Shown here one piece after another: positions 34,662-48,190 of a DNA stretch of 64,000 bases (positions within the stretch are counted from its first letter, which is position 1; every line of letters begins with the position of its first letter). Under the pieces are notes generated by a model. The model had not been told where the DNA came from, did not search any database, and saw only the letters and a program-made list of their open reading frames with translations. The DNA is from Hyalella azteca (taxonomy: Eukaryota > Arthropoda > Malacostraca > Amphipoda > Hyalellidae). The position numbers and the translations under genes were made by a program. The DNA lies in NCBI RefSeq assembly GCF_000764305.2, contig NW_025931701.1, forward strand, positions 372,001 through 436,000, given 5' to 3'.

Positions 34662-37600
34662 TTTGCATCTCTGGGAGTTAAATTAGGCTATTTTTGTTGA
34701 TGTAGTGAACTTATTTAATAAATTCTTCATCTGCGATTTACTCCTTCAATATGCAGAATTTCAGAAATTACAGAATTTCCACATGAGTAAATATATCTTA
34801 GAATGGTTCATACATTCTTGTGATGCATATAGAAATTAGAATTTTTGCATATATCAAAGCTTGCCCGCGAAAAGGCTAAACGAGGATTTGATTTACATCC
34901 ACTAGAGCGGTAATGAGCTCACGCAATGCCAGCAGGCTTGTCAACCCTTCCAAATTTCAGAAGCTCAAATCTGATATTAACAAATGATCGTAGCTAAACC
35001 TAATTTTCAGGTAGAACACATTCAGTTAAGTTATATTCAAATATCAGATCACAATTAGCATAAAAGCAAGTAAAACATTTCTGGACGATCTGAAGGAAGG
35101 CTTACGAAGACTTAATTTGCAATTCAGATTAGAAGGTTTATCGTTTACATGGAATAAACTATAATTCATCTATGAATTATGAAAACTTAAATGAAAAAAA
35201 TTTAAACTGCTTGTACTAGATGCGGCATTGCGCATCTAGTACAAACGTGGAGAAGGGAGATATGGATAAAGAGGAAATATTATCATCTACTTTAATTCTA
35301 AAATAATGATTTATCCGCGTGCTCATTTGAACATCACCGTTCCTTCTTTACCCCTTCATAATGGAACAACATACGAGTCATTATATGGTATGCATGCAGC
35401 TAGAGACCGCAGCCGATAAAAATATTAGGCTAGGATTTGTACAAATTCTAAACCAGTACAATTCATTTTTTCTTCAATATGCACAAAGAAGTAAAATTCA
35501 TGAAGAAATACCAGCATTTAGGCTGATTGATGCTGAGTGTAGTGGTAATTGGAAAAGGGTCAAAAGGCATAACGTAGTTGAAAGCATGTACAATGTACAC
35601 TGCATAGTTCATGAGTACGCGAATACCGATAAACAAATGAAACAACGCAACTTGTGAGATAACAAAAAGAAAGGCCACCGAATACCGGTCAGAGAAAAAT
35701 ATTTGCCCAGAGTAATAATGAATCTAGAAATAAGAAATGTTGCTGTAAAGATTCCCAGCGCCTGGTTTAGAGGATACTGGTTTGGGATATAATTGAAATA
35801 AATTTATTTATACTAGCCTCACAGATTTGAGTGCGTGAAACTTGTAGCAACTCATTGGAAGAAAGGGAGCTCGCTGTTCAGACATGGAAGGCAAGCAAGC
35901 GGCGACCGGGCGACTGTATAATTTATGATGAGTTGAGTATGTTGCCTGCCAACCCGTTTGTGTTAGGAGCTCCAGGAACATGACATCCAGAGTCAACAAA
36001 CATGCGGCTGATACAAATAGCTACAACTGCTCTCGTATTGTTTAGGCGCCGGACTTGTCTTTGGCCGCTCTGCGTTATCCAAGCATCTCGGCATCCAGCA
36101 CAACACGGCCACTCAGGTTCCAGTGACGGCCGTTTTGGCTGACTCGAGAAACGACCGGACTGGAAATTCTGCTAGGGCGAACTATCGGTGTGTAACAAAT
36201 AACATATAAGCAACAGTTTATCGACTTGATACTTTTTTTGATATCGAATCTTGAAGACGTGACCAGTAAATTAAAAGAAAGCAAATTCTTACAAGAAGCA
36301 AGAAATTTTTAATGCGGCCGATCCTGAATGAACACAGCTCATTGTGAAATATAAAAAAGGTACTGTCGGCGCTCACTTCAATAGGGGAGTGTATGGCTGT
36401 ATAGATAAAATTTAAGTATAATCGTTGAAGTGGTGACGAGAAAAAGCAAACTAAAAAGGCAGAGTGGAGTTTGATTACTCCTCGGTAAATGCATTAGATA
36501 TGAATATGCGTTCACACGATCTGGAAGAAAACCTTATACCACCTCGGGTAATACTTTTAAATTGCATACAAACCATGAAAATTTCCCTTGTTCATCGAAC
36601 ATGAGGAGTCCCAAATTATTGTCTGTTATTTTCAAAAATTCCAAAAAAATCGACTAACTAGAATTATTGGAAGTGTAAGAGAACGCACGTTTTTAACTTT
36701 CAGCGGTGGGAAATGCAAAATAAATTTAGTCATATATAGTACATTAATTTTTATGCTTCTGTATATCATGTGGACAAAATATCTTGTCTGCCAAGCAAAC
36801 TGGATTTATAAAAGAAACTGGAAGCCTTCAATAGTTATTTTTCCAACAGTTCGGTAACACAGCGTTTTTAAAACAGTGAAATGTACCTGATAATGAAAAG
36901 ATTATTTTGGCTTGGTAGTTTACAAGCGATTATCATTTATTTGGAGTTAACCTATGCTTATTAAGAAACTGCTCATTCTGAACCGAAATAGGAGAAAACG
37001 GAATCCGACCAGCAATCACAAATTTATTAGAGCACCTTAGAAATTTCAGAATGCTCTAGAGTCTAGTCAATAAAAACATTTATACAGGTTAAAATGCGTG
37101 CGGGGATGGTAGTATCTCATTTTATGCCAAAAAAGCACAATTAGAATGATCAAGAACACCAAAAAAGTCAAAGCATGAATGCCTCACGATAAATAATATT
37201 TGAGCATAACAGTTAACCTGCAAAAAATTCAGTTTATGAATTTGCAGAAAACTTTCCCGATTTAAATGAAATAAAACCCTTTGGGGTTTTCTTGATCTAG
37301 AAAATCTCCAGTTTTAAATTAGTGGTATCATAGTTGTACTGACTTGAATACCGAGCATTTAAATTGGTTTCAACTATTTGAATATTTCTCTGGCTTGCAT
37401 TTTTATTTTTAACTATTATTAAAATATTATTAATTGTGTAACATAGTCTTGAATGGAAGACTTGAAGTCGCAAATGTGAGGCGGGTGCGGCAGTAATGCA
37501 CTACCTGATGGACTAAAGGACATATAACACTGCTAAACGTTAATTACGTTGAGCTTAAAGAGAATAGCGGCTCAAAGGAAGTTCAAGACATTCCAGAGCA

Positions 37601-38125
37601 TTAAAATTCCATCAAGTTCCCATTCCTATTCTCTGGTTGGAGTCCACCAGCGTCCCTTAGCAGTTAATCGCAAAATGATGTCGACGAACAATGAAGACGA
37701 GCACCAGTAGGCGACATGGACTGCCAACCGCGCGAGAACGGCGGCAAGCACCGAATGGGCGAAAAAGAAATTATCCAGCAATGTTCTCCCTGCAACTGCA
37801 CGGTGAATGCATAATGATGAGATTAATTCTAGACAGTGTAATTATTTCATGAAATTATTTCATTCAATTAAGCTGTAAAAATAGTCAAAATATTTGCACT
37901 GAAAGATTATGTTTCACTATAACTTTTAATGAACAAAAATGCAAACGTCTACAAATATTTCACGCCCTTGTGAATATTCCAATGACTAATAATGAGCAAT
38001 TCGTGAAAGAATTACACGTATACGCTAACCATGATGAGTAAAACTAAGTCGTTGCCAAGCGAAACATGCGCTTGGCTTCCATCAAGCTATATTTAAACCA
38101 TTGTACCCTAATTTCCCCAGTCATA
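34662..38125. other. AT-rich sequence, no gene recognised
   Basis: Open frames here (for example plus 35361-35657, 98 residues, and plus 36588-36857, 89 residues) are AT-rich, lack domains and have no supporting splice context. I do not call them. A 14-bp hairpin at 35211-35244 is listed separately. Confidence 0.5.
35211..35244. other. Perfect 14-bp hairpin with a 6-base loop
   Basis: TTGTACTAGATGCG at 35211-35224 pairs exactly with CGCATCTAGTACAA at 35231-35244 around GCATTG. It could be a structured RNA element, a remnant of a foldback element or a terminator-like fold. Nothing around it decides. Confidence 0.8.
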
Positions 38126-38225
38126 CAGAATCTCTGAATGGAATTAGCATCTGCCTTTAGAAGGAGCGGGAAGAAGGCATTCCTAGACCACCTCCTGCTA
38201 TTCAATGAGGGCGTGGACGTCTTAC

Positions 38226-38316
38226 AACTGCGAGGATCTTCCCGTGTTTGTAGGATCGCTGGTCCAGCGGCCTGGTGTTGTAGCGGTATACAAGAGGAAC
38301 GTTACCATCGTTACAG
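38226..38316 (-). CDS. Candidate internal exon (unrecognised), strand not settled
   Basis: On the minus strand a 91-nt block lies between acceptor GATCAG/CTG and donor CAGTT/GTAAGA. It encodes CNDGNVPLVYRYNTRPLDQR and then SYKHGKILAV, with codon use unlike the surrounding AT-rich DNA. It would enter with one base completing a codon and leave in phase 0. The plus strand over 38138-38320 is also open (60 residues, MELASAFRRSGKKAFLDHLL), so either strand, or neither, may be coding. No domain is recognised on either. If real on the minus strand it could belong to the same transcription unit as the exon at 30.8 kb or to a neighbour. Confidence 0.3.
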
Positions 38317-40464
38317 CTGATCACGGATAATTCGTGCAATTTTTACGCGCAAATTTTTACGTCAATGAGGCAATACTAATATTTTATTAAACATAACTAG
38401 CTACAAAATATAAGAAATATATGAGAACCTGTTATATACACATGATATTTTATTATGAATTAATCCAAACGTTTCACAACATGAGTGAATCAGTTACACC
38501 TCTATGGCAGAAGCGTATTTAACAACAGTAGAATTTAGAACGCGTAGCTAGCGATACAATCATTATCAGGACAAGTTGCTTGATACGTGGTCGTCTGATC
38601 CTAAATGGTAAAATGGAAAGCCGCGTTAAATGCTCACCAGTAGAGCAAGATACAAAAATGAAATAGTGAACACGATAACGATGTTGTTCGTTCGTGAGAC
38701 TGAAATTCGTAGGCCTGAAAATCAACAAGAAGGTAAAGGCTTAACACCTGCCTTTGCCTGACAGATGGCCACAAGAAAAGCCTTGGGTGCCGGTAAGCAG
38801 ATAGGCAGTGAGCGGCTTTTTTCGAAAAAAAAAAGACCCATACGGTATAAAAAGTGTCCCTAGAGCATCTCTTGAACAAACAAAATTGCTAACACGACAA
38901 CAGCCCTGACGCAAAAGTGCCAATGGAATTTTTCAAGTGGCCTAGATCGAAAAATGAATTTTTATTCGCATAAAATCACGGCTAGAGTAAAAATTGATGT
39001 ATCGCATTTTGTATGTGTTCATCCTTCAAAAAATCACGGTGTCACGTTAAAAACTAATTGAAAACGAAATAAGTTTACTATCTTAGGGACACGGGAATTC
39101 TATTCACAATGCTGCAAGTAACACATTTTATTGAAATCAGCGTTAGTTATCAATGACTGATTTTAATTTCAGATAGAATTTCATTAAAAATAGAATTATA
39201 ATAATCTATTTAAGTCATTAAATGATAAATTCCTACGCCCTATAAATTACAAAACCACGCGGAAAGATCTAGCAAACTTTTCCGACTGAGATTTTCTCCA
39301 GACTAAGAACTGAAACAATCATCTATGAAACAATCATCTATGAAACAATCATCTATGAAACAATCATTTATAAAACTAGTCTTCTATACAATCAAAACAT
39401 GAAAAGCACAGGGTTTGTGAAAAAATGGAAGATGTTTACGTGATAAAGGAACTTCCGGCGGAACAGACGTTCATGCTGCTGGATTTAAGAAGTGCTTGGT
39501 GACCCAGAATTCCTGGACTGAGACAAAGCTCTGGGCTTGCGGTCTACGGAGGTGAGGTAGGACCACGTGGGATAAGGCCGTCCCAAAGCCCAGGCCGTCA
39601 ATACCTCAATATTTCTTTGTGTCACTATTCAGTCCGAAAGAAACCAAAGCTCATTTCACTGTTCGTTAATATAAAAAGTTAGGTACATCACTAGTCAATT
39701 TAATAGATAACCCTGAAGTTTCTTAATCAACAAAAATTGTTAAGTCTGCAAGATCGCGTATTTCCCGCCGAAATTGATTTTAATTGAACAGTTCATGGGT
39801 CCAGAAAAAGATAGAGTAGGTATGCTAAAAAATTATAGCATGTATTTTCTTGCGAAATCGCTCCATTATATTTGAGTGAAACGCGCGTGTTTTCTAGTTT
39901 ATGGTCCATATCGCAAGGTAAAATGGTAAATTGGTGAACAGAGCAGAAATTGTGGCTCATGAAATATAGGTTACTAATATTAGTATTTTAAGCCCCATTC
40001 AGATTTCGAAATTCCAAATTTCGAAAGATGGTATGTATTTATTTTGGTGTGTATATGAAAATGCATTTAAATTAAATAGTAAACAAAATAACGAAAATAG
40101 TCATCAAAATTATTTATTTAACTTTTTAACATGAATGTTTAACTTGTGGAAAAACGATCTTGCCACCACGATCTTGCCACCAAAAAATGTGGTTTTTGGA
40201 GAGATTACTTGAACGAGGAGGGCAATCTTAATAATAACCCAGAAGTGATTAGAGATTTGATTGCTCCCTCCTGTGATTACGAGTCGAAAGGAGTAGCAAT
40301 CAAAGTAGAAGCAGTCGCAGCTAATTAGAAAAAAAGAAACACGCTTGTAGGAAAAGGAAGAAGGAAAGACTGTAGGAGTAGAAACAGAAATGATTGACAG
40401 TCGAAGTAGGGAAAAAGGAGTCGTTGAAGCAGACGGAAAAGGCAGTGGCAGTCAAACTAGAAAA
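38317..40464. other. AT-rich sequence, no gene recognised
   Basis: It contains a 15-bp tandem repeat at 39313-39372 and a GC-richer patch at 39425-39600 with a 25-codon plus-strand frame (MEDVYVIKELPAEQTFMLLD). That frame is too short to support. Confidence 0.45.
39313..39372. repeat. 15-bp tandem repeat, four units
   Basis: AAACAATCATCTATG is repeated four times, the last copy altered to ATTTATA. Confidence 0.88.
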
Positions 40465-40643
40465 AATATAACTCAGTACACTGCATGCAGTGAGTGACAG
40501 AGAGCGCATTTTCTCGTCTACGAAAACATGAAGTCACCGCGGACGGACAGACAGACGGACAGACAGACGGACGGACGGACGGACAGACGGACATTGCGAG
40601 CACAATAGTGAATTTTTTTCATAAATGAGAAAATGCGCTAAAA
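40465..40643 (+). mobile_element. Short inverted-repeat element with a GACG/GACA core, copy A
   Basis: It starts at TATAACTCAGTA. The inverted arms AGCGCATTTTCTC (40503-40515) and GAGAAAATGCGCT (40627-40639) are exact complements. Between them lies a run of GGAC/AGAC tetranucleotides, then GCGAGCACAATAG. Copies B, C and D share the same order. There is no coding capacity. It resembles a MITE or foldback element. This copy sits in a purine-rich GAAGTAGAA-like tract (about 40275-40740). Confidence 0.8.
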
Positions 40644-43600
40644 AGAAAGGGCCGCTGTTGAAGTAGAAGAATATGCGGTCGAAATAATAGGAAAAGGAAT
40701 TGGAAGTAGAAATAAAAATAAGCGCAATCTCAGTAGTTGGAAATTTTTGTCACAGTCATCGAACAATAAAAATAAGAAAAGCATTGGAAGGGCAGTTCAT
40801 TAGAAGCGGAGGGGCAGATGGCATGGCAGGGAGTCTTGTTCCACATCCTGTTATTTGGTCAAGATTTACATAAGCCAACCGAAGAAGCGGGATGCGCAGC
40901 GTGCCGAGCTTTGTTGCTTTGTTGGAGGTGTCGGCAACCACAGTGTATGTCACGCACCATCGGCTGTGTTACTCTCACATTATTTAATGAACAAACTCAT
41001 AGTATATAATGTGCCTGAGACCGCACTAGGGCAGGTTTACCATGCCACAAACTGTATAATCTATAAGATATTTTGAGAGACGACACCTCAATTGAATTTT
41101 TGTTAATTGATGGCATTTTCCGCGCACTTTTCTCAGTACGAGGTTGAGAAAGAGAAAGAACGTTAAAATTGAGTAGTGTTCGCTGGCTCATGGTTTTCTT
41201 TGATCACACCTCAGCGATAGATTTGTCACACGAATCAGCTCACCTTTCTGATTCAAATTTTTAACGTTTCATAACAACATGGATAAAATTGTTCGCACTC
41301 ATATATCTTAGATCATAACTCAATGTTGACGTTACACAGTGAGCGATTAATAATTTTATTTATTATTAATTACTAGCATAAGATTAATGCAATGGTTATT
41401 GGCCTGTTGACCTCGGGATACCATTAAAATCACGCACAAGTTTACTCAGTTTCTCAGGTCAATGTGGTCAATTTTTTATGAAGCATTGCTGAAGCTTGTC
41501 TCTAATTATTCTATGGTTAAAATTCAAGTCACATGAATACAACGTTCATTAGCGAGAAATAACTATGGAATTGCATTTTCCGTCAACTTTTCGGGACGTA
41601 AAACTACGTAAAAAAATTGAGTGTGCACCCTTGGTAACAACGAGTCTTATTTTGATTATGAAAATATCTTAACGGTTGTGAGAAAAACAACACTCCATCA
41701 GCTCTTTGTTTGAGGAACCAGTTGGACAAAATTATTCGTTTCTCGATAGCACTGAAAATGCAATGAGCAGAAATCGACATTGAAAGGTAACTGGTCCCCT
41801 TACCATCACGAACATCACTTCGTCAGCATCAGCAAGAACCCACCCCCGCTCCTCCTAAACAAACATTGTCCGTATTAATCACAGGTTAGTCTCGCCGTCT
41901 GCTCACCTGTAATTTGGGAGAGTGGTTGTACACTCGGCCGCATCATCGGCATCCACACGCACTTCTCACAGTTTCTCGAAGACGTTTACATCAGACGAAG
42001 CTCATATGGTCAAAAAACACGCCCTGTCCTTCGCTGGCTACTCTCTCAGTTCCTCACATGTGCTACAAGATCATGTAACATGAATGCATCTATCATTAGA
42101 GTATCATTGACCCGTTTCTTGTGACGAATTCCAAGAACTGGAGCCTCTCTATCTTGGCTTAAATTGACTGTTCTTTGGCTAGAAACACTCGTACGCTTGC
42201 CAGCTCTCGACTCGCCCTCTCTGCCTACACGACCAAGTAAGATTTTTTTCAGCTGTCAAGTTGCAGATGATGCCATGCAACATACCGATAGTTTCAGGGA
42301 ACGCCACAATCTCAGTCTCAACGTAGAGGTCTGCGATTTGCAACTTGTATTCGACTCAGGAATGCTGAAAACATTTCTGAGCCTGCCTCGCCATAGCCAA
42401 CCAATCGATGTGGAGAGTTCGATTAAATTGCTGTAATTTCAGCATCTCCGACCTTCCAGGGAACATAACACAATTGAAGTTTAAAGAAAATTCGACATCG
42501 AATGAACACAGTGTGAGCATGCGACCGCTAATTTGATGGTACAGAAAACCATCAATTTCTACAAGCATCGCAGCAGAATTAAGAGCTACTATAACATTAT
42601 CAGGATTCAACACTTATTTTGATGCATTTCATCGGTATTTAACCGTAGCGCAATTCTATCGTAATTCTAATCGTTTTATAGTCATTCTAAATCCGTTGAA
42701 TTTCCTATTAATGAATTGTATTTTCGCAAAATAATATAACTGTGGCATAAATCAAAGAAATATATGAATAAAATTTATTAAAAATTAATAAAATTAATTT
42801 TGCCACTCGCACGCACATAACTAATGCTGCTTGGTTCCTAACCGTAGTTTAAACGTTGTTACCAAAATGCCTCAAAAAATGATTTTATTTATTACTGAAT
42901 TATAGCTTTTTCTACGCAAGTAATAAAAAATACTACAGTCATCGATATAATGCTTCAATTAATGCTATATAATACCGAGTTGTAAACATCATTAATTATT
43001 CTTAGTTCTGGGTTCACATTTGGTTATTGCAACATAACTTGTTGTCAACTATCGATTTCCTGACTTTCATTTCATTTCATTAACAGCTGAGCAACCATAA
43101 CAATGTTCCATCAACTGAAAAAAATTCAGTTGATGCCAAAAAAAAAAAATTTCAGTTCAGCCAAAAAAAAAAAACGATGACAGAGAGATTGCGCCAGATT
43201 CAAACCCAGGCGCAGAGGCACTCGTTTTGTCTCGTTTCGTGTAGCATTGTTGATGCATGCGAGGTCCCTTCCATCGGATAAGAGCTCGGGCGCAAAATTG
43301 ACACAATTGCTAGGGAGCAATCGGTGCTACAGACAAGGTATGCGCGCCACACCGGTCTTGGCGAGTCGTAACTCTGGACAACCGTCGATCAGACGATGAT
43401 GGAGAGGCCGGCCTCGGTGGCGACCGGGCACAACGGGGCATTTTTTTAATGCATGTGCTCGTTCCAGCGTCGTCTGTAACAGTGCGTCCAGGAGAATGCA
43501 CTTCTCGGGGGCTGACCTGTATAGTGTACCCGCGAACTACTTCTATGAACATTACATACGATACATGGCATATCAGGGGCCGTCAGTTTCATTTACGAAG

Positions 43601-46398
43601 CTTCGTATGTAAATGTGGTGGCTTAGGTAATCTAGTGACTTGTACACAAGTTTTAAAATCTTGACATCCTATACCGTGTAGATGATCACTCACAAGTGGA
43701 ACTAAGAACCAAAGCATAGGCTACCGTCAAGCTATAAATTGAACTGAATCATGAACGCGCTTAATAATTAGATTATTCCAGAACTGATTTCACCATTGGA
43801 TACTCCGGTAGGCGTCTTTGGTTTGAACATCACAACATCCACGTCATAGCATTCCTCAATGACTACTTACATGGATGTGCTAAAAATGTTGGAGAAAAAT
43901 CACGAATTATCATATCGAAGACCACGAAGCACAGAAGTCAATTCAAATCAAAATAATTAAATATTTAATTTCAAATGCAAGGGAAAGTTCTGATACCGGG
44001 AAGATTTTGAACTGACGACATAGATTTTTAAACTCTGGTCATAAAACTTTATTATGTTTTTTAGACTAAGAATCAAATTAAAAGGCTAAAATGATTTACT
44101 AACCCTATCTAATTGGCTGTTGGTGACTAGTAGGTACTACACAATCATCGAAAAAGGCATTATGAACAGAAATTTGACTAATCATAAAAAGCCTGTGCCG
44201 TCTATCACTTAAATATTATGTATATGTCGAAAACTACCGATTTTAAATAACAAGCTAAGATTCCTGTAAAAGAATAGCTTAAAATATGAGATCTACTTCC
44301 ATCAAGAATAGAAAGTATTTAAAATCAAGACTTTACAGATTTTGCTCCTGAGTGTAATAGAATAATGAATCTAATGTCCATTCTACAATATAAGATCCTT
44401 ACTTTGCTCACTCTTAAATAAACGTGTATATTCGTTATAAATTTAAATCACGTTTACTTGTGACTTAATTTGCAAAAGCACGCTCATCTCGAACTAAAAA
44501 AATGAGTTTGCCCCCAAAAATATCTGGGAGCTAAAATGAATACAGAACAGAAAAACGAACAGAAACATCAAACAAAAAATAGAAGATCGGACAAATGCTG
44601 TAGCAGAGCAAGTACATTAGAATGAGTGCCTCAACAATGGCTGCCGACACGATGAAGGGGATTAATGTCAAGGAGAGTGATGAAGGTATGATTAGAGTGA
44701 TGAAGGTATGATTAGTGGACTATGATACCAGCAACACATGGAGCGAACGGCGGGTCAACAAAGGATTCGTCATACAAGTATGAACAAGATTAAGGCATAC
44801 ATACGAAGGCATGCAAACCGCGCTGAAGTAAAAGGCATTCATGGCTGTGTGTGCATCTTAATATTGTCTACAGGTTCTATTTTAAATGCGTTAATTTTAA
44901 AAATTACTAGCAAGTTTTCCATTTATATCTTTTTTTATCTTTTTATATTAAAAAACCGACACCAGGGCCAATGTACAGGAAAACATTTTGATGAGGTCAA
45001 CGTTTTCTAGTCATCTACTTGAAATTTGTTAACGATCAGAAACGATTATGCGGGATTTAGAAGCAACACAATTTAGCAAAAAGTGGTGGTGTTAATAAAA
45101 TTTTGAGCATGAGATATGCAATTTGACAATTTTACGTGATGTCCGCCGGAAAGATCTCACATAATTCTCCAAAATTTTCAATAGGAAGTCTGCAAGCGAA
45201 ATGTTAAAACTTGATATAAAAAGCGGGTTTAACTTTTATGCGAAAAAAATCCCAAGCCTGAAGTTCTCGCAACCTTGCCATTGCCTTGCTGTTCAATGGT
45301 CGCTGTAAAAACTGGAGCATTATAAGGCAAGGCTTGATGTTATTTTTTCCTAGCAGAGGCCCAGTCTGCAAATGAATATAGAAGGAGGATCTACAGCGCG
45401 TAATCCAGCTACGCTCGCTGCCACTTCTGCGGCACAGCTACATCCATGCGTGCCATTCTATACCTCGCATCGCAGCATCAATTTTATTCTTCTTCCATCC
45501 TGTTCAAAAGGAGTCAAATGACATGGTTGGGCCTACGAGTCCAGTTTTTTGTGGCTCGCTGGCGTAAAATAATCATTGGAAGGCCCGCAGAAAACCACGA
45601 TTTGGCTTGATTTCCAGACTCACATAAAAGTCGAATGTCTCCTTAATGGCTTAGAAAGGGAACGCTGCAACGCGACAGAATATGTACTAAGAATTTAGAA
45701 AGGCATACAATGATCTACAATTGTCATCAATGCCTTTTACTGCATGCATTCTCTCTATTGCTGGAAACTGGTGCTCATGTTCGTGTCGATTATCAACAGA
45801 CAAGGTTAACTTCAATACTGAAGGTAACATTAAAATAATAATAAATATATAATGCAAAAACCAATTTAGATAAACACCATAATTAAGAAATTTGTTTGAA
45901 ATACGAACAAGTCTTCTATGAGTCTGGCTGTATATAGAGTTAGAACGTAGCTACTTCGCTTCAAAACATATTCGAGGGAGATTAACTGAGAAGCGGAGAT
46001 TAATTGTCCGAACAGCGCATTACTACCGCACTGATTTAGGCGGTTAATAAAAACTAGAGAGAGAGAAACACATTTACTATTAACGTATTACTTGTTATAG
46101 CACACAAGAGAGCTAATTCACTCATTGTGGGCAAGCGATCGTTTGGCGTAGATTGCCCACAATAAATATTCGTATGGTAATTGATCACATATCCTTCTGA
46201 ATAGCTTAAAGTATTGAACAAAAAGAAAATAAAATAAATAATAACAAAGACAAAAAAATAATAACATAAGTAAGGAAAATAAAGAAACCGAACGTCTACT
46301 CTGCAAATATACGCAGAATAATCATCTTCTTGAAAGATTTTTATTAATTTTCTCAAGAGTATAAAAAATGTTAGCAGGACCTCGTTCAAGCTGTAATA
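40644..46398. other. AT-rich sequence, no gene recognised
   Basis: Short open frames (plus 40818-41076, plus 42164-42436, plus 43449-43664) have no domain. A tRNA B-box-like motif on the minus strand near 43208-43200 lacks an A box. A 23-base inverted repeat (TCAACTGAA / TTCAGTTGA) sits at 43111-43133. A 20-bp direct duplication (GAGTGATGAAGGTATGATTA) lies at 44674-44713. Confidence 0.45.
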
Positions 46399-46639
46399 AT
46401 GCCAGGCCAGCGATTGCTATGCACTGTAAAAAAGCGTCGGCTTGGAATGGCATGCACTGTTACCGAGTGCCCGAGGCTGGTGTTCGCGACCAGTGAAAGT
46501 TCAGAAGGTTGCTCCGTTTCTTTCTCTAGCTGCTCTCTCTGGCAGCGGCCGCTGCAGTTAGTCGCTACGGTGAATTTTTTCGCGTTCGTGGCTACGCTGA
46601 CGCCGACAACCGACGACGCTGCAGTTTAAACTAATCGGC
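46399..46639. other. CpG-rich island with long open frames on both strands
   Basis: The plus strand is open from ATG 46399 to 46629 (76 residues, MPGQRLLCTVKKRRLGMACT). The minus strand is open over about 78 codons (contains NCSGRCQREQLEKETEQPSE) just after a CTGCAG acceptor-like motif. GC content and CpG density are well above the flanks. It may be an unrecognised exon or a promoter-proximal island. I cannot choose a strand and recognise no domain. Confidence 0.35.
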
Positions 46640-48095
46640 TTCTGGTTGCCTTCTGCGCCATGCGAAATTGGAGTCTCTGCCTGGATTTATTATGTTTTGG
46701 ATATAAATTTGAACTTGAGTGAGAGCATGGCAAAATTAGTGTGATGATGACAATAGCTGATGAGAAAATTTATCTCAAATCTGACGATAAATTATCCGTT
46801 GTCAATTTAGATTTCAGCTTGTGCATTAAAAACGCGCCTTTAAATTGGTGATAAATTTTAATTCAGAAATTGGACGATCAAAAGAGAGATTATTTGTCAT
46901 GTTTTCGCATAAATGTTTCCGGCTGGGGTGCCTGGCTTATGGATGTTATTGGTTTTAATGCTATTAACGGTTCAATGCAGCAAAGCTGCTGGCTGAAGTT
47001 GCTGGGTGTTTAGTACATGTAAAAACAACGTAAGGCAATATATTGAAAAAAAATTTCTACAAAAATATAAAAAATAATCATCAATTGCGAGTTTTGATCA
47101 CTTGGTTTGACTTAATACCGCATTTTGCGGCGACAGATTTGCTCCGACCGCGTATATTAAAACTCCCCGTATTACCAAATAAGGTTAAACGAGTCTAAAG
47201 CTGTGACAAATCCACAATAAATATAGAAATCGCATTGTTCAACTGTTGCAGTATAAAATGTACACAAATTTTATTAATATCGAAGTCTGTTAGAGAAGAC
47301 AAAATTAAGCTTGCTCTCTTTGGCGTTATTAGCAACGCTAGTTGGAGCTCTGACAATATAAATAATTTCCACAAGCAAAATGGTATCATTATTGAATTTC
47401 TTAAAAATTCCTGTATATTTGGATTCTCAGATCATGGAGAAATAAAAATCTCAGAGAAGATGTGGCTAGCCATTTTAATCATAGCAATACAACCAGTTTA
47501 CGGGACGTTTACTTCTTGTAGACAACAGCATTGTTATTCTAAAATTTCGCGTTTTACTTTTTAATAGAATGAAAATCAACGAATAGTAATAACAATCAAT
47601 ACTAACCAATTACAAGGTTAACAGTCTTAGAAAATAATTTAACATACTTTCGAATTCAAAGAAGAATCATTCATAAATACTCTGGCAGTTGAGCGAAGTA
47701 GCTATCGCTTCAATTGTAACATGGGATCTCGTGTGTATCAAGTGATGCTGATAAAATTAACGGTAAGTTGCATTCATCGCTTTGTACAGTTATCAACTCA
47801 TTAAATTCACGACTTATTGTCACTTCAATTCATGCACAGCTACTGTTCCTGTACTTCGTCCGGTTACAGAGAAAATTTACATGATAAGAGAATGGAATAT
47901 TATCAATGTTCTAGCCTATATTGAACATTTCACTGCGATAGAGGCTTTGATACATGAGATAAAGAACATGATCTAGATTAAAATATGCGAGAGAAAATGC
48001 GTACAGCGAGCGGTACTCTCGATCAGCACGTATTTTCACCATAATTTGCATCAATATATAATGTGTCTGATGCGTCCGAACATTTCGCTTGTTCT
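46640..48095. other. AT-rich sequence, no gene recognised
   Basis: The longest frame (plus 47235-47564, 109 residues) is AT-rich with no domain, signal or splice context, and I treat it as chance. Confidence 0.5.
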
Positions 48096-48190
48096 TAGCG
48101 CATTTTCTGATTTATGGAAAAAGGCGCTATTGTGCTCGTCATGTCCGTCCGTCCGTCCGTCTGTCCGTCACGGACGGACGGACGTGAAGC
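48096..48190 (-). mobile_element. Short inverted-repeat element with a GACG/GACA core, copy B (truncated, inverted)
   Basis: This copy is in the opposite orientation: AGCGCATTTTCT, TTTATGGAAAAA, GCGCTATTGTGCTCGTCATG, then GTCC repeats. Past the core it turns into the complementary CACGGACGGACGGACG, so the tetranucleotide tract folds on itself, and the second terminal arm is missing. Confidence 0.75.

Noticed and set aside
35361..35657. 98-residue plus-strand frame
   Set aside because: AT-rich, no domain, no splice signals, and length expected by chance in this amount of sequence.
47235..47564. 109-residue plus-strand frame
   Set aside because: Composition matches the AT-rich background and no motif is recognisable.
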